Positions 1-5,191 of a stretch of DNA of 6,073 bases are shown in pieces (within the stretch, counting starts at the first letter, position 1; every line of letters starts with the position of its first letter). Under the pieces are notes generated by a model. The model searched no databases. It saw only the letters and a list, made by a program, of their open reading frames with translations, and was not told where the DNA came from. Source of the stretch: an uncultured Bacilli bacterium (GTDB taxonomy: Bacteria; Bacillota_I; Bacilli_A; RF39; UBA660); assembly GCA_934090775.1 (NCBI GenBank), contig CAKOKF010000060.1:1-6073 (forward strand). The letters are read 5' to 3'. The translations under genes were made by a program, and so were the position numbers.

Positions 1-883
1 GAGGAATACCAATTACCGGTAAAAGATTTAAGTTCATTCCAATATTTTCAATTACTTGAAAACCCAAAATATATAAAACTAAATTACTTAAAGAACTTTT
101 CGTGAAAATTAATATAGTAAAAAAGCAAAGATAACAAATTATAATAATATAAAAATTATTATAATTTTTACTTAGAAGATAAGCAAAGAAAAAATCATTA
201 TTTGCTTCTGGAAAATAAAGTAATTTACCTGAACCAATAGATATTAAAGCATTATTTACTTGCATATTATCTTGATTTTTAAAAGAAGTAATTCTATCGA
301 TACGATAATAAATACTTGTATCAAAAATATCAATAAAAACATCTTTTTTATAGTAGTAAAGATAAATCAAACTACCAGCTAATAATAAAGAAATACTAAA
401 AAAGATAGCAATTTCTTTTTTAGAAAAAAACTTTGGTAAAAAATATAAAAATATAATTCCATATATAATGACAGCTCCCGTATCGGGTTCAATAAAAGTA
501 AGGATACTTGGTATTAAAAAAATTAAAACATAAATAATTTTACTAAACCAACTTTTATTCTTAAGATAAATTGTCACGAGGATGAGACTTATTTTAGTTA
601 TTTCCGAAGGTTGAATGGATATTTTATATAATTTTAACCAACCACGAGAACCATTAGTATAAGGATGAAATAAAACAACTATTAGCAAAATAATACTTAA
701 AATATAAAGAAAAATGCTTATTATTTTTAAGTGTTTTTCTTTTAATTTACTGATAAAAAATAAACTAAAAAGGCCAAGTATAAACCAAACGAGTTGTTTA
801 ATTTGATAATCACTTTTTAGGTAAAAGATACTTAAAAATTCTAAAATAAATATAGGTATTAATATAATTAAATTCTTTTTCAT
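1..883 (-). CDS. FtsW/RodA/SpoVE-family (SEDS) peptidoglycan glycosyltransferase, partial
   Basis: The reading frame is open from an ATG at 883 to the window edge, giving 294 residues; the C-terminus lies outside. SEDS proteins are polytopic membrane enzymes that polymerise lipid II into glycan strands with a partner class B PBP. Seen here: several hydrophobic segments from residue 4 on; NGSRGWLKL (77-85) followed by QPSE (91-94), the usual RxW...QPSE signature; EPDTG (132-136); IGSG (216-219); PEANND (226-230) followed by FFFA, matching the family's PEAHTDFIFA; and NIGMNLNLLPVIGIP (280-294), matching the C-terminal NIGMNLGLLPVTGIPLPF-type motif. D230 aligns with the Asp thought to be catalytic in RodA and FtsW. 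The stretch between IGSG and PEA is about 12 residues shorter than usual and HT is replaced by NN, so the protein is divergent. It cannot be assigned to FtsW, RodA or SpoVE specifically. No Shine-Dalgarno site precedes the ATG, and no other in-frame start lies between it and the upstream stop at 908-910. Confidence 0.9.
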   Translation of the reverse strand, partial: MKKNLIILIPIFILEFLSIFYLKSDYQIKQLVWFILGLFSLFFISKLKEKHLKIISIFLYILSIILLIVVLFHPYTNGSRGWLKLYKISIQPSEITKISLILVTIYLKNKSWFSKIIYVLIFLIPSILTFIEPDTGAVIIYGIIFLYFLPKFFSKKEIAIFFSISLLLAGSLIYLYYYKKDVFIDIFDTSIYYRIDRITSFKNQDNMQVNNALISIGSGKLLYFPEANNDFFFAYLLSKNYNNFYIIIICYLCFFTILIFTKSSLSNLVLYILGFQVIENIGMNLNLLPVIGIP

Positions 884-889
884 ATTTGT

Positions 890-920
890 AGTATAGCCAA
901 AGAAACTTTAATTATGTTAA
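890..920 (-). promoter_or_regulatory. Possible promoter of the SEDS gene, predicting a leaderless transcript
   Basis: On the minus strand TATACT (890-895, five of six to the -10 consensus) lies only 6 nt before the ATG at 883. TTAACA (915-920, five of six to the -35 consensus) lies 19 nt further upstream, a spacing slightly longer than ideal. Transcription would start at or next to the A of the ATG, which would explain the missing ribosome binding site. This is pattern matching only. Confidence 0.4.
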
Positions 921-927
921 AACATAA
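912..927. repeat. Inverted repeat between divergent genes (7-bp arms, 2-nt centre)
   Basis: TTATGTT (912-918) and AACATAA (921-927) are perfect complements around AA. The repeat sits in the 65-bp gap between the SEDS gene and the 94-aa gene and overlaps the possible -35 of the SEDS gene. It could be an operator. In DNA this AT-rich a chance origin is also reasonable. Confidence 0.35.
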
Positions 928-948
928 AATATTTTAGGAGGAATTCTT

Positions 949-1233
949 ATGAATAATAGATTACCCAAGGTTTATGTGAATAAAATAGATAAAAATTTGA
1001 ATATTAATCAAGAAAGTACCATTAGTCAAAGTAAATTTTCTTTCATTGATTTAGATAAAATTTTAGACGATAAAGATAAATATCTTTTTAATCATCGCTA
1101 TCTTATTACTTTAAAAAATCATACTACTTTAGAAGATAGTATTATTAGTAAACAAAGTAATAAAATTTTAACTCTAAATAATCAAAAAATTGATATTGAT
1201 GATATAAAAAGTATTGTGGAAATTACTAAATAA
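949..1233 (+). CDS. Hypothetical protein, 94 aa
   Basis: I do not recognise this protein. The start is secure: a full AGGAGG (936-941) stands 7 nt before the ATG, the strongest ribosome binding site in the window. The product is hydrophilic, rich in Asn, Asp, Ile and Lys, has no Cys or Trp, and shows no signal peptide or membrane segment, so it is probably cytosolic. Residues about 47-92 alternate polar and hydrophobic positions, with an apparent strand around YLITL (51-55), a turn at KNHTT, a second strand around KILTL (72-76), then KIDIDDIKSIVEI at the end. This looks like a small beta-rich domain, and the ending faintly recalls YolD-like or SH3-like barrels, but that is a guess. The gene is a single-gene unit: it diverges from the SEDS gene and a strong terminator follows 27 nt after its stop. 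Confidence 0.85.
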   Translation: MNNRLPKVYVNKIDKNLNINQESTISQSKFSFIDLDKILDDKDKYLFNHRYLITLKNHTTLEDSIISKQSNKILTLNNQKIDIDDIKSIVEITK

Positions 1234-1260
1234 AATATTTTTATATTTAATTTTACCATT

Positions 1261-1285
1261 GGTCATTAGTGCAAATGACCTTTTT
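1261..1285 (+). terminator. Rho-independent terminator of the 94-aa gene
   Basis: GGTCATT (1261-1267) pairs perfectly with AATGACC (1274-1280) across a 6-nt loop. Five T residues follow directly at 1281-1285. The hairpin lies 27 nt downstream of the stop codon. Confidence 0.9.
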
Positions 1286-1320
1286 ATAATTATGAACTTA
1301 TATTTTTAATTATTGTAAAT

Positions 1321-1342
1321 AAAAAGTAGGGCAACACCCTAC
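1321..1342 (-). terminator. Rho-independent terminator of the EIIB-like gene, overlapping its stop codon
   Basis: Read on the minus strand, GTAGGG (1342-1337) pairs with CCCTAC (1331-1326) across a 5-nt loop and is followed by five T residues (1325-1321). The stop codon TAG at 1341-1339 lies inside the left arm, so terminator and coding end share bases. Confidence 0.85.
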
Positions 1343-1662
1343 AGTAGATCATCAATACATTTTTTTAATTCTTTAGCATCCTTACCAAATATTATTTTCA
1401 ATTGATTATCAATCTCAACAATACCAGTAGCGCCTAAAGAGGTAATACTATCTTTATTAACTTTGGATACATCTTTTAATATAACTTTAAAGCGAGACAT
1501 CGAACATTCGGCATTAATAATATTATCTTTGCCACCTAAATATTGAACTAATTTATTAACTTCCTTTGCAAAATCCTTTTTATGGAATTTAATTACCACT
1601 AAAGCAATTATTAAAAGTACTACTAAAATTATAGCATACTGTATATATACATTTGTATTCAT
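1339..1662 (-). CDS. Membrane-anchored stand-alone PTS EIIB-like protein with displaced active-site Cys
   Basis: In the glucose-type PTS the EIIB domain carries a phosphocysteine that passes phosphate from EIIA to the sugar in EIIC. This 107-aa protein has one membrane segment (about residues 6-25) and then a single EIIB domain (about 35-107). LGGKDNIIN (42-50), the SRFKV segment (56-60), KDVSKVNKDSI (63-73), LGATGIVEI (77-85) and IIFGKDA (90-96) follow the family pattern closely. Counting from GGK in EIIB domains such as E. coli PtsG, the phosphorylated Cys is the twelfth residue; here that place is Ser54 and a Cys (C53) sits one position earlier. No EIIC or EIIA gene is nearby, so sugar transport is unlikely to be its direct job; a sensory, regulatory or degenerate role is possible. 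I chose the ATG at 1662 over an in-frame ATG at 1677 because GGTGA (1674-1670) lies 7 nt before it and the predicted transcript begins near 1674. The longer form would be 112 aa. Confidence 0.82.
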   Translation of the reverse strand: MNTNVYIQYAIILVVLLIIALVVIKFHKKDFAKEVNKLVQYLGGKDNIINAECSMSRFKVILKDVSKVNKDSITSLGATGIVEIDNQLKIIFGKDAKELKKCIDDLL

Positions 1663-1669
1663 TCTTTCT

Positions 1670-1674
1670 TCACC
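1670..1674 (-). promoter_or_regulatory. Ribosome binding site that decides the EIIB-like start
   Basis: GGTGA on the minus strand can pair with the 16S rRNA tail and stands 7 nt before the ATG at 1662. The in-frame ATG at 1677 has no such site before it and lies at or upstream of the predicted transcription start. Confidence 0.6.
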
Positions 1675-1680
1675 CATTTA

Positions 1681-1709
1681 ATTATACTATATTAAACGGG
1701 AAATTAAAA
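1681..1709 (-). promoter_or_regulatory. SigA-type promoter of the EIIB-like gene
   Basis: A perfect TATAAT on the minus strand (1686-1681) is preceded, 17 nt upstream, by a weak -35, TTTTAA (1709-1704). The predicted start near 1674 gives a leader of about 12 nt that contains the GGTGA ribosome binding site. Confidence 0.6.
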
Positions 1710-1776
1710 GCGGCAAGGTAGCATATTAGAAAATTAATCATAAATTATTAGTGAATACAAGAAAGGGGAATATGTT

Positions 1777-2211
1777 ATGTGTAATAAGAATAATCAAGAT
1801 CCAAACTCTATTGCTGACATTCTAAAAGTAATTTTAGTACTTCAACAAAATGCATGTCCTGATTCATGCCTAGATACCTGTGATCGTCCAATGTTAGGTG
1901 GAGGAACTTCTTGTTTAGTATGTAATACTCGTCCAGTAATGCTTTATACTACATTCGGTAATTCGGCTCCTTGGAGTATGCCTACAACCAAAGATGTGAC
2001 GGCAGCTTGTGGTACAACCGGTGTTACTTGTTCTTCAGTTTTCCGCGTTGAAAAAGTAGAAAATAACTGTGCTACTTTTAGAGTTTTACAAGATAATCCA
2101 GATACTACTAGTCTATATCCTTACGTTGCTACTAATTCTTTCTTCACTATGAATTTAAGTTGTCTATGCTGTTTAAGATGTTTATCTGATACTTATGTAG
2201 AATGTGTTTAA
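1777..2211 (+). CDS. Cysteine-rich spore coat protein, CotY/CotZ (ExsY) family
   Basis: CotY, CotZ and ExsY are cysteine-rich proteins that cross-link by disulfides to form the insoluble crust or exosporium of Bacillus spores. The 144-aa product is within the family's size range and has 14 Cys (residues 2, 27, 31, 35, 46, 49, 78, 85, 98, 129, 131, 132, 135, 143). Family hallmarks in order: a CPDSC cluster (27-31); NTRPVMLYTTFGN (50-62), matching the family's NTxPFxLYTxxG stretch; FRVEKVENNCATFRVL (89-104), matching the FRVExVxxxCATLxLL core; and LSCLCCLRCL (127-136), matching the C-terminal DLxCFCxxxCL motif. There is no signal peptide, as expected for a protein made in the mother cell. AAAGGGG (1762-1768) lies 8 nt before the ATG. 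The gene stands alone between a divergent EIIB-like gene and its own terminator. Family assignment is from recalled motifs, not a search; a spore role in this organism is inferred. Confidence 0.85.
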   Translation: MCNKNNQDPNSIADILKVILVLQQNACPDSCLDTCDRPMLGGGTSCLVCNTRPVMLYTTFGNSAPWSMPTTKDVTAACGTTGVTCSSVFRVEKVENNCATFRVLQDNPDTTSLYPYVATNSFFTMNLSCLCCLRCLSDTYVECV

Positions 2212-2268
2212 AAAAAGACCATAAGGACTGGTTATTTATATAAATCAATCTTTAGGGTCTTTTTCTTT
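2211..2268. terminator. Long bidirectional Rho-independent terminator between converging genes
   Basis: AAAAGACC (2213-2220) pairs with GGTCTTTT (2256-2263). The stem continues imperfectly inward, with ATAAGGA (2221-2227) against TCTTTAG (2249-2255) including one G-U pair and one terminal mismatch. On the plus strand a T-rich run follows GGTC; on the minus strand a run of seven T residues follows GGTC. It can therefore end both the coat-protein gene and the thioredoxin-protease-phosphoesterase operon. Confidence 0.85.
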
Positions 2269-2276
2269 TGGCTTAT

Positions 2277-3194
2277 TTAATTTTTATAAAAACGATATAA
2301 ACTAATCGAAGGCTGGTTAAAGAGGCGAAAATTTAGATTGCTAGTACCAAGTCCGCTAGAAATATATAGTTTTGTTCCTTCTATATCATAATAATCATTA
2401 TGATAATTTTTGGCCCCATCTAAATATATTAATCCCCCAACAAAAGGAAGTCTAATTACCCCGCCATGAGTGTGCCCGGCCAAAACAAGATTATAATTAC
2501 CATCGATAATATCACTAATATCATCAGGACGATGAATTAAAGCAATTTTATAGTTATCGCTTAATTCTATATTACTTTTTGTATCACTAAAACCTACTAA
2601 TTCTAATGGTTCTTCGTCATCATTATAAATCAATTTACTTTCGTTATTTAGAAAGGTAAAACCACTTTTACTAATTAAATCATTAAAATCATTATTATTT
2701 TTATCTTCATTAGAAGCAATTGCATATTTACCAATAGTGGCTTCTAATTTACTTAAGTTAACTGTTATCTCCGCTTTAATCTTCTCAGTAGGATTAATAC
2801 TTACATCGATTAAATCGCCAGTAAATAAAATGATATCCGGTTTTAATTGATTAACTTTCTTGACCATTTTTTTAAGACTTGTCTCATTTATTGTAGTGCC
2901 ATAATGAATATCACTTATTTGAACAATTTTCATTCCATCAAAACCTTGGGGGAGAGTCTCATCAACAATACTATATTCTTTTGTAATAATTTGTGAAACA
3001 CCATAAAATCTTATAAAAATTATTAATAATATAACTATTAATATTATTTTTTTTAAAAAATTAAAAGAATGATGAGAATTGACATCGCTAAATTCTTCAT
3101 CAACACTTTCTTCTTCTTTTAAAATATCATCCAACTTTTTTTCATTTTTAGTTTCTAAATCTTCTTTTTTTATTTTTTTCTTTTCTTTTACCAT
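2277..3194 (-). CDS. Membrane-anchored metallophosphoesterase (YkuE/YaeI-like), altered GNHD motif
   Basis: This 305-aa protein belongs to the calcineurin-like phosphoesterases, which use two metal ions to hydrolyse phosphate esters; the YkuE/YaeI branch acts at the membrane face and has been linked to lipid substrates. Seen in order: a highly charged Lys/Glu-rich N-terminal tail (1-45), one membrane segment (about 46-65), then the catalytic domain: DIH (95-97), GDLID (126-130), SNED (161-164), an isolated His in HRPD (H221) and GHTHGG (240-245), followed by SSGLGTSNLNFRLFN (279-293), typical of this branch. The third motif is normally GNHD; here Asn162 is kept but the catalytic His is Glu163. 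The metal ligands otherwise look intact. The catalytic domain should lie outside the cell if the basic tail is inside. It is the last gene of a three-gene operon: its AGGA ribosome binding site (3204-3201) overlaps the stop codon of the protease gene. The true substrate is unknown. Confidence 0.88.
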   Translation of the reverse strand: MVKEKKKIKKEDLETKNEKKLDDILKEEESVDEEFSDVNSHHSFNFLKKIILIVILLIIFIRFYGVSQIITKEYSIVDETLPQGFDGMKIVQISDIHYGTTINETSLKKMVKKVNQLKPDIILFTGDLIDVSINPTEKIKAEITVNLSKLEATIGKYAIASNEDKNNNDFNDLISKSGFTFLNNESKLIYNDDEEPLELVGFSDTKSNIELSDNYKIALIHRPDDISDIIDGNYNLVLAGHTHGGVIRLPFVGGLIYLDGAKNYHNDYYDIEGTKLYISSGLGTSNLNFRLFNQPSISLYRFYKN

Positions 3195-3202
3195 ATTAAT
3201 TC

Positions 3203-3880
3203 CTAACTTGCCAAATATGTAAGTACTAATAAAATAATACTTAAACTATTGTGAAATGAATGAATTACCATAGTGGTATATATATTATCAGTTTCCATAT
3301 AAATTTTACCAAAAGCAATGGATAAAGCTCCATAAGGAATAAAGTAGAGTAGTTCCACCGGACTAGTTATACCATTTAGAACATGGACACCAGAAAATAA
3401 CAAAGCTGTAAATAAAATAAATAATGTTTTGTTTTTAAAGGCCTCTTTAAATGTGCCTCTAAAGGTCAATTCTTCAACAAAAGGTGCTAAAATCATCGTT
3501 GAAATAACCATGTAAACTGGATATTCCATCATCATTTTTCGATTTAATTCTTCATTATTGGCTATTCCTCCTGTGATATTAGCTATTAAGCCATTGCTAA
3601 TCATCATAATAACTAGACCAATAAACCATAATTTAAAGCCATATTTTAAATATTTTTTATAATTTTTATTAAAGTCATCATAATCATCTTTTAACTTCTT
3701 TTTATTCATTAAAGCTAAAACTATTAGTAAAATTATTTCAATTAGAATATACAATACATTATTAACCACTAAGTTATTTTTTATTAAAATATTATAAAAT
3801 AAAAGTTGTAAACCTAGTTGAATACCAAAAAAGAGTAAAACCCCCAATAAGCCTTTACCAAAATTAAGGATTTTATTCAT
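3203..3880 (-). CDS. CPBP-family (CAAX/Abi-type) intramembrane metalloprotease
   Basis: CPBP proteins are multi-spanning membrane proteases related to eukaryotic CAAX protease Rce1; in Gram-positive bacteria many are linked to bacteriocin processing or self-immunity. All three family motifs are present: EELTFR (136-141, EExxxR), FSGVH (162-166, FxxxH) and HSFHN (207-211, HxxxN), so the active site looks complete. The 225-aa protein has hydrophobic segments around residues 8-30, 40-58, 82-100, 121-134, 153-168, 175-192 and 212-223. The start overlaps the 3' end of the thioredoxin-like gene by 8 bp, with GAGGG about 9 nt before the ATG inside that gene, which suggests translational coupling. 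No bacteriocin-like peptide gene is visible nearby, so the substrate is unknown. Confidence 0.92.
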   Translation of the reverse strand: MNKILNFGKGLLGVLLFFGIQLGLQLLFYNILIKNNLVVNNVLYILIEIILLIVLALMNKKKLKDDYDDFNKNYKKYLKYGFKLWFIGLVIMMISNGLIANITGGIANNEELNRKMMMEYPVYMVISTMILAPFVEELTFRGTFKEAFKNKTLFILFTALLFSGVHVLNGITSPVELLYFIPYGALSIAFGKIYMETDNIYTTMVIHSFHNSLSIILLVLTYLAS

Positions 3881-4334
3881 TTATATAGCCCTCGCTTTTT
3901 AAACGACTAATTATTTTTTCTTTTGATTTTTCACCAACTAATCTCGTTGTAGTTGATTGTTCTTCACCATCAGTATAGAAAATAGTAGTTGGTGTACCAC
4001 TAATTCTAACTAATTTATTAAACTCTATTTTATCCTCATCCGATAAATCAGTCATATTAATATCATAAAAAGTTAATTTATACTCTTCGCCAATTTCTTC
4101 TAATACTGGCAAATAAGCTAGACAATGTGAACAGCCTGTTTGGGTTACAACCAATACAAATTTTTCTTTATTAGCAACTTTTTCCTTAAAACTAGCTAAA
4201 TCTATATTTATAACACTTTTATAATCACCTTTGCTAGGATTATATTTTTTCCCTAACACAAATAATAGTGTACATACCAGTATGACTAATACACATACTA
4301 AAACTCCTAAAATTATATTTTTCTTCTTTTGCAT
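3873..4334 (-). CDS. Membrane-anchored thioredoxin-like protein
   Basis: The 153-aa product has a basic start, one membrane segment (about residues 6-28) and then a thioredoxin fold facing outside. The redox motif is CSHC (68-71) in QTGCSHCLAYLP, and the cis-proline loop is GTPTT (113-117, cis-Pro115), where the residue before Pro is Thr, as in many thioredoxins. Such proteins reduce, form or isomerise disulfides in exported proteins; some resemble the bacteriocin-export accessory thioredoxins of Gram-positives. The Cys within the membrane segment (C14, C21) lack a lipobox, so it is not a clear lipoprotein. It is the first gene of the operon with the CPBP protease and the phosphoesterase. GGAG (4346-4343) lies 8 nt before the ATG. 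Its substrate is not known; the cysteine-rich coat protein is cytosolic and an unlikely client. Confidence 0.87.
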   Translation of the reverse strand: MQKKKNIILGVLVCVLVILVCTLLFVLGKKYNPSKGDYKSVINIDLASFKEKVANKEKFVLVVTQTGCSHCLAYLPVLEEIGEEYKLTFYDINMTDLSDEDKIEFNKLVRISGTPTTIFYTDGEEQSTTTRLVGEKSKEKIISRLKSEGYINE

Positions 4335-4358
4335 AATACCATCTCCGTATTTAATAAT

Positions 4359-4386
4359 ATCATAAAAATTAATGCTTTTTGAACAA
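4359..4386 (-). promoter_or_regulatory. Promoter of the thioredoxin-protease-phosphoesterase operon
   Basis: TATGAT on the minus strand (4364-4359, five of six to the -10 consensus) is preceded by a 16-nt spacer and TTGTTC (4386-4381, three of six to the -35). Transcription would start near 4352, giving a leader of about 18 nt that contains the GGAG ribosome binding site. Confidence 0.5.
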
Positions 4387-4433
4387 ATATGCTAAATTTT
4401 TCTATGTTTTTAATAAAAGATAGCCAAAACGTC

Positions 4434-4462
4434 TAGAAATTTCTAAAAAATCTTTATATAAT
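4434..4462 (+). promoter_or_regulatory. SigA-type promoter of the 190-aa gene, with a palindrome over the -35
   Basis: A perfect TATAAT (4457-4462) is preceded by a 17-nt spacer and TAGAAA (4434-4439, four of six to the -35). The -35 is part of a perfect 12-bp palindrome, TAGAAATTTCTA (4434-4445), which may be a repressor site. The predicted start is near 4469. Confidence 0.6.
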
Positions 4463-4494
4463 CAAGAAGTAATGTAGTGAAAGTGGGAAGTATT

Positions 4495-5067
4495 ATGGAA
4501 TTAATTAACGTAGAAAACAAACAAGAAAATAGGGAAAAATTGATCAATACTAAAGTTTTAGTAATCGATAGAAATGGTAATATTTATGCTAATGGTATCA
4601 TTAACGGTCCATTAAGACATCGCAATTATCTTCTAGAGATTGCTAATTTTTTATATCCTGACAATAAAATAGTAGAGCATATTGATGAGGGCAATGTTTC
4701 TCAAGATAAAATAAGTCCTTTTAATATTGCTTATTTTTTTAATATGATGGGATATGCTGTTATCTTAAATTCACCTTCCATGGAAAATGTTTTAAATATG
4801 CCTAAATATCTTTGCGTCTTTGAAGGAAGCAAACCTAGTATTTTACAAAGAGAAAGTATTAAATACTGTTTATCGTATTTTAACGGTTATTGTACTGATT
4901 TTGCTGGTGACATCAGTGCTAAACTAACACCGAATTTAAAAAAAACCTGGAATACTATTACTTTTGATGGTCATCCTGTTTTAAATCCTTTAGAGGCTTA
5001 TAATGCATATTTAGAAAAAGAACAAAAAGAAAATACAGGGGTTAAGTTAAGTTTACAAAAGCAATAA
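4495..5067 (+). CDS. Hypothetical cytosolic protein, about 190 aa
   Basis: I do not recognise this protein. It has no signal peptide or membrane segment. From the ATG at 4495 it begins with a polar, charged stretch (1-20), then an apparent beta strand and turn, KVLVIDRNGNIY (20-31), a basic patch LRHRN (40-44), an amphipathic helix ending in LYPD (53-56), and a central block with NMMGYAVILN (83-92) that could be the core of an alpha/beta fold. Three Cys (107, 125, 133) are scattered, and the C-terminal 20 residues are Lys/Gln-rich and probably disordered. The frame also opens at a GTG at 4477, giving 196 aa, but GGGA (4485-4488) lies 6 nt before the ATG at 4495, so I prefer the shorter form. 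It is a single-gene unit with its own promoter, divergent from the thioredoxin operon and converging on hpf. Confidence 0.82.
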   Translation: MELINVENKQENREKLINTKVLVIDRNGNIYANGIINGPLRHRNYLLEIANFLYPDNKIVEHIDEGNVSQDKISPFNIAYFFNMMGYAVILNSPSMENVLNMPKYLCVFEGSKPSILQRESIKYCLSYFNGYCTDFAGDISAKLTPNLKKTWNTITFDGHPVLNPLEAYNAYLEKEQKENTGVKLSLQKQ

Positions 5068-5069
5068 AA

Positions 5070-5107
5070 TTAACAAATATTTAACAAATAACGATCGTTA
5101 AATTTTT
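5070..5107 (+). terminator. Weak AT-rich terminator candidate with direct repeat and palindrome
   Basis: Immediately after the 190-aa gene, TTAACAAATA occurs twice with an 11-bp period (5070-5079 and 5081-5090). ATTTAAC (5079-5085) pairs with GTTAAAT (5097-5103) across an 11-nt loop, with T residues at 5103-5107. A perfect 12-bp palindrome, TAACGATCGTTA (5089-5100), lies in the same stretch. The stem is AT-rich, so termination would be inefficient; the next hairpin at 5120-5156 may help on this strand. Confidence 0.35.
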
Positions 5108-5112
5108 AGATA

Positions 5113-5156
5113 TAAAAAAGAGTGATCCAAGGTTGAAATCATCAACAAAATCACTC
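5113..5156 (-). terminator. Rho-independent terminator of hpf
   Basis: On the minus strand GAGTGAT (5156-5150) pairs with ATCACTC (5126-5120) and six T residues follow (5119-5114). Inside the loop GTTGA and TCAAC can form a second short stem. The hairpin lies about 35 nt after the hpf stop codon. Confidence 0.88.
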
Positions 5157-5191
5157 ATTTAAATTTATTTAATTAATATTTTTAAAAATTA

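Noticed and set aside
1663..1677. Five-residue N-terminal extension of the EIIB-like protein (start at 1677)
   Set aside because: The ATG at 1677 has no ribosome binding site and would be at or before the predicted transcription start; the bases after it supply the ribosome binding site of the ATG at 1662.
4260..4334. Lipoprotein signal on the thioredoxin-like protein
   Set aside because: The Cys residues in the hydrophobic segment are not preceded by a lipobox of the L-A/S-G/A-C type, so an ordinary membrane anchor is more likely.
4477..4494. GTG start of the 190-aa gene at 4477
   Set aside because: The ATG at 4495 has a better start codon and GGGA at a suitable distance; the GTG has only a weak AAGAAG-like site. 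The longer form is not excluded.
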